DNA from: Methylophilaceae bacterium
GTDB lineage: Bacteria > Pseudomonadota > Gammaproteobacteria > Burkholderiales > Methylophilaceae
DNA: 48,708 nucleotides
Direction: 5' to 3'
NCBI GenBank assembly: GCA_028355955.1
Contig: JAOMTQ010000009.1
Location: 1 to 48,708, forward strand
Shown: positions 30,452-38,899 of the stretch, in pieces
Layout: each line of letters starts with the position of its first letter
Position numbering within the stretch: the stretch's first letter is position 1
Notes under the pieces: generated by a model
The model's input: only the letters and a program-made list of their open reading frames with translations
Databases searched by the model: none
What the model was told of the DNA's origin: nothing
Made by a program: the position numbers and the translations under genes

Positions 30452-31687
30452 TTTTTTAATTTATCTTATTCAATAACTTTTACTACAACACCTGAGCCAA
30501 CTGTTCGGCCACCTTCACGAATCGCAAATCTTAAACCTTCTTCCATCGCGATTGGTGCAATCAATGTTGCTGTAATTGATACATTGTCTCCTGGCATTAC
30601 CATTTCAGTTCCTTCTGGTAACTCTACTGCACCCGTTACATCTGTTGTTCTAAAGTAGAATTGTGGACGATACCCATTAAAGAATGGTGTATGACGACCG
30701 CCTTCTTCTTTACTTAAGCTGTATATCTCAGCAGTAAATTTAGTATGTGGCTTAATTGAACCTGGCTTACAAAGTACTTGGCCACGTTCTACATCTTCTC
30801 GTGCTGTACCTCTTAATAGAACACCGACGTTATCTCCCGCTTGACCTTGGTCTAATAACTTACGGAACATCTCAACGCCTGTACATGTTGTTTTTACTGT
30901 ATCTTTAAGACCCACAATTTCAATTTCTTCGTTTACTTTAACAACGCCTCGTTCTACTCGGCCTGTTACCACAGTTCCACGTCCAGAGATTGAGAACACA
31001 TCCTCAACTGGCATTAAGAAATCACCATCGATTGCACGTTTTGGTTCTGGGATGTAACTATCAAGCGCATCAGCCAATTTTAAAATCGCTGGTTCACCAA
31101 TATCTGATTGATCACCTTCAAGTGCTTTAAGAGCTGACCCCATCACGATAGGAATGTCATCACCTGGGAAATCATATTTACTTAGCAATTCACGCACTTC
31201 CATTTCAACAAGTTCAAGTAGCTCTTTATCATCTACCATATCTGCTTTATTTAGGAATACAACGATATGTGGAACACCCACTTGTCTTGATAAGAGGATA
31301 TGTTCACGCGTCTGAGGCATTGGACCATCAGCTGCTGAACATACAAGGATTGCGCCGTCCATTTGGGCAGCACCTGTAATCATATTTTTCACATAATCCG
31401 CATGGCCTGGACAGTCTACGTGAGCATAGTGACGTTTTTCTGTTTCATATTCAACGTGAGATGTATTAATTGTTATGCCACGCGCTTTTTCTTCTGGCGC
31501 TGAATCAATCTCTGCAAAATCTTTTTTGTCTCCACCAAATTTTTTGGTCAGTACAGTCGATATTGCTGCTGTTAATGTAGTTTTACCATGATCCACGTGG
31601 CCAATTGTGCCAACGTTGACATGGGGTTTGTTACGCTCAAATTTATCCTTAGCCATAATCTCTTATCCTTATAAAACAGTTTTTTAA
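30452..31687 (-). repeat. Duplicated tuf block, copy 2 of 2
   Basis: This block appears identical to 14155-15390. At its lower edge the match stops one base from the tRNA-Trp gene. At the upper edge it stops after the shared 31 bases that carry the ribosome-binding site, before tRNA-Thr(GGT). Confidence 0.9.
30466..31656 (-). CDS. tuf: Elongation factor Tu, copy 2 (tRNA-tufB locus)
   Basis: This is the second EF-Tu gene, with the same 396 residues as the copy at 14169-15359. It follows a tRNA-Thr(GGT) gene and precedes tRNA-Trp, so it occupies the classical tufB position. Its mRNA is presumably released by tRNA processing on both sides. Because the gene and its ribosome-binding site match the other copy, any difference in expression must come from the promoter. 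Confidence 0.99.
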   Translation of the reverse strand: MAKDKFERNKPHVNVGTIGHVDHGKTTLTAAISTVLTKKFGGDKKDFAEIDSAPEEKARGITINTSHVEYETEKRHYAHVDCPGHADYVKNMITGAAQMDGAILVCSAADGPMPQTREHILLSRQVGVPHIVVFLNKADMVDDKELLELVEMEVRELLSKYDFPGDDIPIVMGSALKALEGDQSDIGEPAILKLADALDSYIPEPKRAIDGDFLMPVEDVFSISGRGTVVTGRVERGVVKVNEEIEIVGLKDTVKTTCTGVEMFRKLLDQGQAGDNVGVLLRGTAREDVERGQVLCKPGSIKPHTKFTAEIYSLSKEEGGRHTPFFNGYRPQFYFRTTDVTGAVELPEGTEMVMPGDNVSITATLIAPIAMEEGLRFAIREGGRTVGSGVVVKVIE

Positions 31688-31708
31688 TAAACATTAGCCC
31701 AAAAAATC

Positions 31709-31783
<75 letters not shown>

Positions 31784-31803
31784 AAAACATTCCCTTTTAA
31801 TAC

Positions 31804-31879
31804 TGGAGCGGGCGACGAGGTTCGAACTCGCGACATTTAGTTTGGAAAACTAATGCTCTACCAACTGAGCTACACCCGC
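31804..31879 (-). tRNA. tRNA-Gly (anticodon TCC)
   Basis: The 76-base gene has a GCGGGTG/CGCCCGC acceptor stem (one T-C mismatch position at the inner end), a TTAGT/ACTAA anticodon stem, loop TTTCCAA with anticodon TCC, the TTCGAAC T-loop and an encoded CCA with discriminator T. It corresponds to E. coli glyT. Confidence 0.97.
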
Positions 31880-31915
31880 ACACCTCTCTAAATACTCCAA
31901 ACACAGCATAAACTG

Positions 31916-32000
31916 TGGTGGAGGGAGTAGGATTCGAACCTACGTACTCTGAGAGAACGGATTTACAGTCCGTCGCCTTTAACCACTCGGCCATCCCTCC
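31916..32000 (-). tRNA. tRNA-Tyr (anticodon GTA)
   Basis: The 85-base gene is a class II tRNA: acceptor stem GGAGGGA/TCCCTCC, anticodon stem ACGGA/TCCGT with loop CTGTAAA (anticodon GTA), a long variable arm, the TTCGAAT T-loop and an encoded CCA. It corresponds to E. coli tyrU. A strong promoter lies directly upstream at 32016-32044. Confidence 0.98.
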
Positions 32001-32015
32001 AAAACCGAACCCGAA

Positions 32016-32044
32016 ATTATCCGTTCTTTTTAGAAATTTGTCAA
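32016..32044 (-). promoter_or_regulatory. Predicted sigma-70 promoter of the tRNA-Tyr-Gly-Thr-tuf unit
   Basis: A perfect TTGACA (32039-32044) is followed after 17 bases by GATAAT (32016-32021). The discriminator TTCGGG is GC-rich, as in stringently controlled stable-RNA promoters. It lies in the 100-base spacer between tRNA-Thr(TGT) and tRNA-Tyr and probably drives tRNA-Tyr, tRNA-Gly, tRNA-Thr(GGT), tuf, tRNA-Trp, secE and nusG. Confidence 0.82.
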
Positions 32045-32072
32045 TTAAAACAATCACATCAATTTCTAAAAA
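32027..32072 (-). repeat. 12-bp perfect inverted repeat around the tRNA-Tyr promoter
   Basis: The arms TTTTTAGAAATT (32027-32038) and AATTTCTAAAAA (32061-32072) are perfect inverted repeats separated by 22 bases. The lower arm lies in the promoter spacer and the -35 box lies just inside the interval. It could be an operator or a weak hairpin at the end of the tRNA-Thr transcript; no T-run follows it on the minus strand. Confidence 0.5.
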
Positions 32073-32100
32073 AAATAATAATTAAAGCCTTCAAGTTTAA

Positions 32101-32176
32101 TGGTGCCCGGTGCCGGAATCGAACTGGCGACAACATGATTACAAGTCAAGTGCTCTACCAACTGAGCTAACCGGGC
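32101..32176 (-). tRNA. tRNA-Thr (anticodon TGT)
   Basis: The 76-base gene has acceptor stem GCCCGGT/ACCGGGC, anticodon stem CTTGA/TCATG with loop CTTGTAA (anticodon TGT), the T-loop TTCGATT and an encoded CCA. The anticodon stem has one T28-T42 mismatch. It corresponds to E. coli thrU in position and anticodon. Confidence 0.96.
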
Positions 32177-32188
32177 GAAAAAAGTGTA

Positions 32189-32194
32189 ACTATA
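32189..32194 (-). promoter_or_regulatory. Possible -10 box ahead of tRNA-Thr(TGT)
   Basis: TATAGT lies 13 bases before the tRNA and is followed by TACACTTTTTT. The start point would fall a few bases before the mature tRNA end. No good -35 box stands at 16-18 bases (TAGTTT at 17), so this is a weak call. Confidence 0.35.
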
Positions 32195-32227
32195 TCAAGA
32201 TTTTTAAAATCAAACTACTTAATTTTG

Positions 32228-32614
32228 TTATTTAACGATAGTTAAATGAGATTTTGGTTTTTTTGGTTTTGATATGCTTTGATTTATATTCTTGCTGCCA
32301 GGTGGCACCTTTTTATCTTCACTAAAAAAAATTCCATCACCACTTTCCTTTGCATAAACGCCTAAGATAGATGTAATTGGTAAGAATACATTAAAGGAAT
32401 TACCACTAAACCTACTCTTAAATGAAACTCCATCGTCATCAATATATAAATTTTGAATCGACTGTGACGATAAATTTAGAACTATTTCTTTTGAATTTGA
32501 TAAGACCTCTGGGATCAATGTTTTTTTTTCAATCAAAGCGATCACATAGGGTGTGTTTTGATTATCAATGCACCAGTCATAAATAGCTCTTATGAGATAT
32601 GGCCTCTTATCCAA
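32228..32614 (-). CDS. sspB: ClpXP adaptor protein SspB, TTG start
   Basis: SspB delivers ssrA-tagged proteins to ClpXP. The 128-residue protein begins RPYLIRAIYDWCIDNQNTPYV (after MDK), the typical SspB N-terminus, with a folded substrate-binding domain to about residue 95 (SFNVFLPITSILGVYAKESG). The tail is flexible and ends PKSHLTIVK, resembling the ClpX-binding XB peptide. The start is TTG at 32614; its GAGG site lies in the sspA stop region. Confidence 0.93.
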   Translation of the reverse strand: MDKRPYLIRAIYDWCIDNQNTPYVIALIEKKTLIPEVLSNSKEIVLNLSSQSIQNLYIDDDGVSFKSRFSGNSFNVFLPITSILGVYAKESGDGIFFSEDKKVPPGSKNINQSISKPKKPKSHLTIVK

Positions 32615-32618
32615 AAAA

Positions 32619-33215
32619 CTACCTCATTGCTTTTTCTGTTGGAGACATTGCCTCTTCGAATAATGGTCTTTTAAATAATTTATCTGCATATTTTAAGATT
32701 GAAGAACTTTGATTTGGCAATTTAATTTCGTAGTGGTCTAATCGCCATAGCAATGGGGCAATCGCAACATCTAACATGGAGTATTCATCGTGAAGCAAAT
32801 ATGGTTGTTTGCTTAGTATGGGTGTCAACTTAATTAACGTTTCAGTTATAATTTTTCTTGCGGCTGTTTTTTTTGATTGATCAGATGAATCCATATCAAG
32901 CATATGAACAAACAATTCATTTTCGAAATCTTTTAAAAATAGTCTTGCCCTGGCACGCATAACAGGATCTGGTGGCATAAGTTGTGGATGAGGAAATCTC
33001 TCATCAATATATTCATTAATAATATTTGCATCCGTCAGTACCAGGTCCCTTTCTACTAAAACAGGAGCATTTGAATAAGGGCTTAATATTGATAAATCTT
33101 CTGACTGATTGGTTAAATCTACATCGATCACCTCAAAATCCATTCCTTTTTCAAAAAGTACTATTCTGCATCGGTGGCTGAAGGGGTCTGTTGAATTTGA
33201 ATATAATTTCATCAT
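32619..33215 (-). CDS. sspA: Stringent starvation protein A (GST-fold)
   Basis: SspA is an RNA polymerase-associated protein of the glutathione-S-transferase fold. The 198 residues have an N-terminal thioredoxin-like domain (MKLYSNSTDPFSHRCRIVL, SPYSNAPVLVERDLVL and NIINEYIDERFPHP up to about residue 80) and an all-helical C-terminal domain. Two ATG codons stand in tandem at 33215 and 33212. It follows petC by four bases and precedes sspB, the common betaproteobacterial petABC-sspAB order. Confidence 0.95.
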   Translation of the reverse strand: MMKLYSNSTDPFSHRCRIVLFEKGMDFEVIDVDLTNQSEDLSILSPYSNAPVLVERDLVLTDANIINEYIDERFPHPQLMPPDPVMRARARLFLKDFENELFVHMLDMDSSDQSKKTAARKIITETLIKLTPILSKQPYLLHDEYSMLDVAIAPLLWRLDHYEIKLPNQSSSILKYADKLFKRPLFEEAMSPTEKAMR

Positions 33216-33219
33216 TGTA

Positions 33220-33912
33220 TTATTTTATATCTCTCCAATATTCTTTCTTAAGATTAATTGTTAGGAAAAGCAGTAAGAGTAAGAAACCGATCACATAATA
33301 TCCCATTTTTTTTCGTTTTAGTTGATCAGGTTCAGACATGTAAACTAAATAGTTTGTCAAATCCACAATCATGGCATCATACTCTTTTGCATTTAATTTT
33401 CCAGAGCTAAATTTTTCTAACTTATTTGTTTTTGGGTCCAAAATCTGCTCGCCTTGCAACTCCCAGAGAATATGTGGCATCGCTGAATTAACATATACTG
33501 TATTGTTCCATCCCATTGGTCTAGCTGGGTCACGATAAAAACCTCGCATGTAACTGTAAATCCAATCAGCTCCCCTTGATCTTGCAACGACTGATAAATC
33601 TGGAGGTGAAGCTCCAAACCACTTTTTGGAATCTTTCATAGACATATTAACCGACATCGTGTCTCCAATTTTATTTCCCGTAAACAGCAAATCATTCTTA
33701 ATCGTTTCTGCAGATAAACCAATGTCTTGGAGATTGCTGTATCTCATGAACTTTGCACTATGGCAGTTTAAACAATAGTTAACAAAAGTCTTCGCTCCTC
33801 TTTGCAATGACTGGTTGTCTTTTAAATCAATAGGAGCCTTTGAAAGCTCAATATTTTCGGCTGAAAAGCTTAAAGATGAAAAGAATAAAAAAATTATCAC
33901 AAAAAATCTCAT
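33220..33912 (-). CDS. petC: Ubiquinol-cytochrome c reductase, cytochrome c1
   Basis: Cytochrome c1 passes electrons from the Rieske cluster to soluble cytochrome c. The 230-residue precursor has a signal peptide (about 1-17), the heme motif C47-LN-C50-H51, the axial-ligand region with Met145 (NSAMPHILWELQG), and a C-terminal membrane anchor (about 204-221). Its ATG overlaps the petB stop by one base. It is the third gene of the petABC set. Confidence 0.97.
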   Translation of the reverse strand: MRFFVIIFLFFSSLSFSAENIELSKAPIDLKDNQSLQRGAKTFVNYCLNCHSAKFMRYSNLQDIGLSAETIKNDLLFTGNKIGDTMSVNMSMKDSKKWFGASPPDLSVVARSRGADWIYSYMRGFYRDPARPMGWNNTVYVNSAMPHILWELQGEQILDPKTNKLEKFSSGKLNAKEYDAMIVDLTNYLVYMSEPDQLKRKKMGYYVIGFLLLLLFLTINLKKEYWRDIK

Positions 33913-35213
33913 TACATCGTAACCCTTTTAGGAACTTTTTTTGTCACGTCTTTTTTACTATAAATAGGCATCATTATAAAAAATGCAAAATATATCAAAG
34001 TAAATATACGGGCAACAAACGTTGCAATATCTACGCCACCTAATAATGGAATTATAGAGCTAAACTGCCCCCAGATATTTGAAGGTACAGTGCCTAAATA
34101 CCCTAGAACAATAAAACTAATTACAAAAGCTGTTAACCATTTTTTATAAAGTATGCCCTTATATCTTATAGACCTTACTTTACTTTTATCAAGCCAAGGT
34201 ACAAAGAAGAAAATCAATACAGATAACCCCATTGCCGCCACTCCTGGAAATTGACTTCCTAAGATAGGTGGAACTGCTCTCAAGATCGAATAGAATGGGG
34301 TGAAATACCAAGTAGGTGCAATATGAGAAGGGGTTACTAATGGATCTGCTGGAACAAAATTATTGGCCTCTAGAAAATATCCTCCCATTTCAGGTGCAAA
34401 AAATATGATTGAAGCAAATACAATTAAAAATACAGTGAGACCGGTTAAATCTTTAACAGTGTAATAAGGGTGAAAAGGAATTCCATCTAAAGGAATACCC
34501 GTTTTCTTATCTTTGGTATCTTTTATTTCTATTCCATCTGGGTTATTAGAACCTACTTCATGCAATGCAACGAGATGACACATTATTAAACCAGCAAGTG
34601 CCAGTGGAAGTGCAATCACATGAAAAGCAAAAAACCGGTTAAGCGTAGCATCCGATACTAAATAGTCGCCCCTCACCCACTCAGCAAGATCTGGACCAAT
34701 AAAAGGAATGGTCGCAAATAAGTTAACAATTACTTGTGCGCCCCAGTATGACATTTGCCCCCAAGGAAGTAGGTACCCAAAAAAAGACTCAGCCATTAAA
34801 AGTAAAAATATAGCTACCCCAAAAAGCCACAAAAGCTCTCTGGGTTTTTTGTAAGAGCCATACATCAACCCGCGAAACATATGCAAATAAATTACAACAA
34901 AGAAGAGAGAGGCTCCCGTTGAGTGCATATATCTTATTAACCAGCCAAAAGATACATCCCGCATTATAAACTCTACCGATGCAAAAGCTTGAGCTGCATC
35001 AGGCTTGTAATACATTGTTAAGAAAATACCCGTTAAAATCTGCATTACAAATGTAAATAATGCTAACGCTCCAAAGAAATACCAAAAGTTAAAATTTTTC
35101 GGTGCGTAATACTCTGTTAAATGATTTTTAATGAATGAGGAAAGAGGAAATCTTTCATCTACCCAGCCAACTAAACCAACAGATTTATTTTGTTTTTTTG
35201 AATCTTTTTTCAT
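33912..35213 (-). CDS. petB: Ubiquinol-cytochrome c reductase, cytochrome b
   Basis: Cytochrome b oxidises ubiquinol and carries both b hemes. The 433-residue membrane protein has the heme ligands His97 and His111 in one helix and His198 and His213 in another. The quinol-site motif is PTWY (300-303), not the PEWY of mitochondria and alphaproteobacteria; variants at that glutamate are known in beta- and gammaproteobacteria. It starts directly after the petA stop. Confidence 0.98.
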   Translation of the reverse strand: MKKDSKKQNKSVGLVGWVDERFPLSSFIKNHLTEYYAPKNFNFWYFFGALALFTFVMQILTGIFLTMYYKPDAAQAFASVEFIMRDVSFGWLIRYMHSTGASLFFVVIYLHMFRGLMYGSYKKPRELLWLFGVAIFLLLMAESFFGYLLPWGQMSYWGAQVIVNLFATIPFIGPDLAEWVRGDYLVSDATLNRFFAFHVIALPLALAGLIMCHLVALHEVGSNNPDGIEIKDTKDKKTGIPLDGIPFHPYYTVKDLTGLTVFLIVFASIIFFAPEMGGYFLEANNFVPADPLVTPSHIAPTWYFTPFYSILRAVPPILGSQFPGVAAMGLSVLIFFFVPWLDKSKVRSIRYKGILYKKWLTAFVISFIVLGYLGTVPSNIWGQFSSIIPLLGGVDIATFVARIFTLIYFAFFIMMPIYSKKDVTKKVPKRVTM

Positions 35214-35810
35214 CTATCCTTTCTCGGACTCACTTTCGCCAATGATAATTGTTTTATCGTCACTATATCGATAAGGAGGTATAACAAGATTGGTTGGTGC
35301 AGGAGATCCTTTATAAACCCTTCCCGCAAGATCAAATTTTGAACCATGACATGGACAGAAAAAACCACCCTCCCAGTTATTACCCATGTCACCACCATCT
35401 TTTAATTTTGGAGTTGGTGAACAACCTAAATGTGTGCAAATACCTACCATGACTAATAAATTAGGTTTAATGGATCTAGTTGCATTCTGACAATTTTGGG
35501 GTTGTTGTGGTGATTTTGAATCAGGATCTGTCAATATTTCTTTATCGTCTAAACTTGATAACATCTTTTTTGTTCTATTTAAAATCCAAACTGGCTGTCC
35601 ACGCCATTCAGCTGTCTTTAGCTCGCCATTGCTTACTTGAGTTACATCATATTCTACCGGAGCACCAGCAGCTTTCGCTTTTTCACTTGGGCTCATACTT
35701 GAAACAAAAGGTACGCCTAATGCACAAACACCGACCGCTCCTGTTGCAGATGTTGCAGCTAACAAAAATTTTCTTCGATTAACGTCGATTTTTTTGTTAC
35801 TTTTTGCCAT
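35214..35810 (-). CDS. petA: Ubiquinol-cytochrome c reductase, Rieske iron-sulfur protein
   Basis: The Rieske protein takes the first electron from ubiquinol. Ligands for the [2Fe-2S] cluster are in C125-TH127-LGC130 and C152-PC154-H155-GS. The N-terminus has a twin-arginine motif, NRRKFLLAA (11-19), before a hydrophobic helix (about 20-37), so it is expected to be exported folded by the Tat system, whose genes lie just upstream. A -10 box lies 52 bases before the start. Confidence 0.98.
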   Translation of the reverse strand: MAKSNKKIDVNRRKFLLAATSATGAVGVCALGVPFVSSMSPSEKAKAAGAPVEYDVTQVSNGELKTAEWRGQPVWILNRTKKMLSSLDDKEILTDPDSKSPQQPQNCQNATRSIKPNLLVMVGICTHLGCSPTPKLKDGGDMGNNWEGGFFCPCHGSKFDLAGRVYKGSPAPTNLVIPPYRYSDDKTIIIGESESEKG

Positions 35811-35861
35811 GAATTAACCCTTATATACCTTAATAATTATCAGCTAATGAATTGTGTCGCC

Positions 35862-35890
35862 ATTATAGGTTATAACGACCCATAAAAAAT
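35862..35890 (-). promoter_or_regulatory. Possible petABC promoter
   Basis: The 117-base gap between tatC and petA contains a perfect TATAAT (35862-35867) followed by GGCGAC. The matching -35 position at 17 bases reads ATTTTT, which is poor, so an activator or an A/T-rich UP-like element may help. The gap also has runs of A and T but no clear terminator for the tat genes. Confidence 0.5.
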
Positions 35891-35927
35891 ATTAAAATTC
35901 AAAAAAAAGCTTTTCTTTTAAAAAAAA

Positions 35928-36644
35928 TTAACCTTTGAATAATCTACCCGAAATTAATACTCCTATTTCAAATAAAAATATAACTGGGATTGCAAGAAGG
36001 ATTTGCGATATGACATCTGGTGGAGTAAAAAAGGCGGCAAATACAAATGCAGCAACATAAATATAGGCTCTGTTTGATTTAATTTTATTTATACTGAGCA
36101 ATTTAAACTTAATAATTACTATAAGCATAATAGGTATTTGAAAAGCAATACCAAATGCAAAAAACAAAGCTAAAATCATTTCAAGGTATTGGGAAATATC
36201 AATCATTAAATCAACATTACCTGGAGCTATAAGTATAAAAAATCTAAAAATATTCGGAAAAAGGACTAAGTAAACAAAAACTAAACCTATGACAAACAAT
36301 CCAAAACTAAATATCGAGGCTGAAAGAATAAAAGCTTTCTCTTTTTTATATAATCCTGGGCCGATAAATTTCCATATTTGAGAGAAAATCAATGGTAAGG
36401 AAATTATTAGCGCAACAAACAAAGTTATTTTAAAAGGCGCCACAAAAGTCGCTGTTAATTTTGTAGAAATTAAGCTGCCGTTCACTGACGAGAGTTGATC
36501 AATTAATGGGGTAGCAAAAAAATTATATATTTCGTTTGAAAAAGGGAAAAGTGAAATAAATATTAGAAAAAAAATTATGGATGATTTTATTAAAACTGTC
36601 CGTAAATCTTTAAAGTGAGATAAGAATAATGTCTGTTTTTTCAA
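35928..36644 (-). CDS. tatC: Sec-independent protein translocase TatC, TTG start
   Basis: TatC recognises twin-arginine signal peptides together with TatB. The 238 residues form six membrane segments, with the N-terminal HFKDLRTVLIKS region and the periplasmic loop LYKKEKAFILS typical of the family. The start codon is TTG at 36644, in a TTGA overlap with the tatB stop. It is the last gene of tatABC. Confidence 0.95.
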   Translation of the reverse strand: MKKQTLFLSHFKDLRTVLIKSSIIFFLIFISLFPFSNEIYNFFATPLIDQLSSVNGSLISTKLTATFVAPFKITLFVALIISLPLIFSQIWKFIGPGLYKKEKAFILSASIFSFGLFVIGLVFVYLVLFPNIFRFFILIAPGNVDLMIDISQYLEMILALFFAFGIAFQIPIMLIVIIKFKLLSINKIKSNRAYIYVAAFVFAAFFTPPDVISQILLAIPVIFLFEIGVLISGRLFKG

Positions 36645-36883
36645 ATTTTTTTTATTTTTTTTCGAGCTTGGTTTTTCAAAATTTTGAACTCATTTTCAAT
36701 TTTCTTTAATTCTTGAAACTTGTCCTCTCTTTCAATTTCATCCTTTATATCTAATAAAGAATTCTTTGCTTTTTTATAAAGCTTTGCCATAGCTTTGAAA
36801 AGAGTTGGGAAATTTTTTGGAGCGACAAATATAATCGCAACGAGCAATACAATACATAGTTCCGCAAAAGAAATATCAAGCAT
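36641..36883 (-). CDS. tatB: Sec-independent protein translocase TatB
   Basis: TatB binds Tat substrates with TatC. The 80-residue protein has one N-terminal membrane helix (about 3-20, FAELCIVLLVAIIFVAP), the family turn APKNFPTLFKAMA, then an amphipathic, strongly charged helix. It is short for TatB and ends in lysines. It starts four bases after tatA and overlaps tatC by four bases. Confidence 0.92.
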   Translation of the reverse strand: MLDISFAELCIVLLVAIIFVAPKNFPTLFKAMAKLYKKAKNSLLDIKDEIEREDKFQELKKIENEFKILKNQARKKIKKI

Positions 36884-36887
36884 GATT

Positions 36888-37067
36888 TTATTTAGTTTTT
36901 TTTATTTTTTGTTTTTTGTTTTTTTTAGGCTCGCCTTTGTCACCCATGCCATCCTTGAAGCTTTTTATAGCTGACCCTAAGTCACCACCTATATTTTTTA
37001 GCTTTCCAGCTCCAAAAATTACCAAAACTATTAACAAGATAATTATTAATTCTGTTGTACCTATCAT
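36888..37067 (-). CDS. tatA: Sec-independent protein translocase TatA
   Basis: TatA oligomerises to form the Tat pore. This 59-residue gene reads [20 protein letters not shown], then [20 protein letters not shown], the TatA signature with a membrane helix, the [10 protein letters not shown] hinge and an amphipathic helix. The tail is nearly all lysine ([12 protein letters not shown]). An AAAGGAG site precedes the ATG at 37067. It lies directly before tatB. Confidence 0.95.
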   Translation of the reverse strand: MIGTTELIIILLIVLVIFGAGKLKNIGGDLGSAIKSFKDGMGDKGEPKKNKKQKIKKTK

Positions 37068-37080
37068 AATTAAAGCTCCT

Positions 37081-37422
37081 TTAAATTTTAGCTAACTTTT
37101 CGCTTCCACCGTAAACATGAAAATGAATATGAAAAACTTCTTGGCCACCCTTCTCTCCACTATTTATCATAACCCTAAATCCCTCAAGCCCATTTTCTTT
37201 TGCTAATTTTGGGGCTAATAGTAACATTCTGGAAATAAGTTCTTTATGCTTTTCTTCGCAAAAAAAGAGATTTTCAATATGGTCTTTAGGGATAATCAAT
37301 AAATGTACTTTATCAATAGGATTAACATCTTTGAAGGCGAGTAATTCTTCGTCCTCAAATACAATGCTTGCAGGGATTTCTTTTTTTACAATTTTACAAA
37401 AAATGCATTCATCTATATTCAC
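37081..37422 (-). CDS. hinT: HIT-family purine nucleoside phosphoramidase (HinT)
   Basis: HinT hydrolyses adenosine phosphoramidates and acyl-AMP. The 113 residues start with [20 protein letters not shown] and carry the catalytic triad H98-I-H100-F-H102 near the end. The start appears to be GTG at 37422; no ATG fits. hisE-hinT-tatA is a well-known betaproteobacterial neighbourhood, although the enzyme is not part of histidine synthesis. Confidence 0.94.
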   Translation of the reverse strand: MNIDECIFCKIVKKEIPASIVFEDEELLAFKDVNPIDKVHLLIIPKDHIENLFFCEEKHKELISRMLLLAPKLAKENGLEGFRVMINSGEKGGQEVFHIHFHVYGGSEKLAKI

Positions 37423-37423
37423 T

Positions 37424-37747
37424 TTACTTTTTATTTCTATTTAATTTTTCTTCTATGCCAGATATTCCCTGTCTATTTTTTAACTCGTTTGTAATATCTA
37501 CTACAGTAAGATCCTGTTTTGCTAAAAGAACTAGACAGTGAAACCATAAATCAGCTACCTCATGAACAATATTACTTTTATTTTTTAATTTTACAGCATC
37601 TATTACCTCATATGCCTCTTCTTCAATTTTTTTTAGAGTTTCATTAATCTCACTTTGTTGGAGCATTGCCGTATAGGATTTTTCAGGATTTTCATCTTTT
37701 TTAGATTTGATGATGGCTAAGAGATGTTCTAAGAATTCATCTTTCAT
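37424..37747 (-). CDS. hisE: Phosphoribosyl-ATP pyrophosphatase
   Basis: HisE removes pyrophosphate from phosphoribosyl-ATP, the second step of histidine synthesis. The 107 residues form the MazG-like helical fold: KSYTAMLQQSEINETLKKIEEEAYEVIDA and HEVADLWFHCLVLLA, with the metal-binding EExxE and ExxD acids. It overlaps hisI by four bases. In many bacteria HisI and HisE are fused; here they are separate. Confidence 0.96.
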   Translation of the reverse strand: MKDEFLEHLLAIIKSKKDENPEKSYTAMLQQSEINETLKKIEEEAYEVIDAVKLKNKSNIVHEVADLWFHCLVLLAKQDLTVVDITNELKNRQGISGIEEKLNRNKK

Positions 37748-38142
37748 TTTTCATCCTTATATATTTCATCTGGATTTTTTAATACCTTCTCACATTCTTC
37801 AATTTTATTATTTTCCATATCTACTCTGTAATAAAAACAACTTTCTCTGCCCGTATGACAACTTATGCCACCTTCTTGCTTCACTTTTATAAGTACAACA
37901 TCTTTATCACAATCAATAATCATATCTTTTATATATTGATAGTACCCTGATGATTCTCCTTTGGTCCAAATTTTATTTCTCGAGCGTGACCAATAAATTG
38001 CTTTTTTTTGCTTAAGAGAGGCTTCCAATGATAAGCGATTCATCCAGGCAAACATGATGACTTTATTTGAAATATGATCTTGTACTATGACAGGAACGAG
38101 CCCGTCGTCTGTCCATTTAACGTTGTCTATCCAATTTTTCAT
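37744..38142 (-). CDS. hisI: Phosphoribosyl-AMP cyclohydrolase
   Basis: HisI opens the purine ring of PR-AMP, the third step of the pathway. The 132 residues carry [27 protein letters not shown] (in two blocks), the acidic metal-binding [15 protein letters not shown], and [10 protein letters not shown] with the catalytic cysteines. It overlaps both hisE and hisF by four bases. Confidence 0.97.
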   Translation of the reverse strand: MKNWIDNVKWTDDGLVPVIVQDHISNKVIMFAWMNRLSLEASLKQKKAIYWSRSRNKIWTKGESSGYYQYIKDMIIDCDKDVVLIKVKQEGGISCHTGRESCFYYRVDMENNKIEECEKVLKNPDEIYKDEK

Positions 38143-38897
38143 AATCTCATCTCAATCCCATGCTCGTACATATAGTTTTTTGCTTCTTGAATTGTGTATT
38201 CACCATAATGGAAAATACTTGCAGCAAGGACTGCATCAGCCTCACCTTCTTTAACACCATCAACTAAATGCATAAGCGAGCCTGCGCCTCCAGAGGCAAT
38301 AATTGGTATGTCGACTGTATCCGAAATAGACTTCATTAAATTATTATCAAACCCTTTTTTTGTTCCATCTCTGTCCATACTCGTAATTAATAATTCACCC
38401 GCTCCTAAATCAGCCATTTTTCTTGCCCATTCAATTGCATTAATCCCGGTAGCATTCCTTCCACCATGTGTAAAAACTTCATAATGATCATCGACTTTTT
38501 TAGCATCAATTGCAACTACTATAGCCTGTGAACCAAATCTTCCCGAAGATTCTGAGACAAAATTAGGGTTTAAAATTGCAGATGTATTTATACCCACTTT
38601 ATCTGCTCCTGAATTTAATAAATTTCTAATATCATCGCAATTTCTAACCCCTCCACCAACAGTTAAAGGAATAAAAATTTGATTAGCAACCTTTTCGATA
38701 ATATCGAATAATAAACCTCTATTATCTGAGCTTGCAGTGATATCTAAAAAAGTTAACTCATCTGCACCTTGCTCATTGTAGGTCTTTGCAATCTCAACCG
38801 GGTCTCCTGCATCTTTTAACTCAACAAAATTAATTCCTTTGACTACGCGGCCATCATTGACATCTAAACAAGGAATAATTCTTTTAGCGACAGTCAT
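38139..38897 (-). CDS. hisF: Imidazole glycerol phosphate synthase, cyclase subunit
   Basis: HisF closes the imidazole ring with ammonia from HisH. The 252-residue beta/alpha barrel begins [20 protein letters not shown] with the catalytic Asp12, and has [21 protein letters not shown] and the phosphate-binding [13 protein letters not shown] blocks. It partners HisH (39645-40262). The junction with hisA is two bases. Confidence 0.98.
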   Translation of the reverse strand: MTVAKRIIPCLDVNDGRVVKGINFVELKDAGDPVEIAKTYNEQGADELTFLDITASSDNRGLLFDIIEKVANQIFIPLTVGGGVRNCDDIRNLLNSGADKVGINTSAILNPNFVSESSGRFGSQAIVVAIDAKKVDDHYEVFTHGGRNATGINAIEWARKMADLGAGELLITSMDRDGTKKGFDNNLMKSISDTVDIPIIASGGAGSLMHLVDGVKEGEADAVLAASIFHYGEYTIQEAKNYMYEHGIEMRL

Positions 38898-38899
38898 AA

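Noticed and set aside
31797-32057. An 86-codon open frame on the minus strand across the tRNA-Gly and tRNA-Tyr genes
   Set aside because: It overlaps two perfect tRNA genes and has no ribosome-binding site or known similarity; the frame is an artefact of tRNA sequence.
35868-35927. Possible terminator after tatC in A/T runs
   Set aside because: AAAAGCTTTT has no loop and no clear stem, so a terminator cannot be supported.
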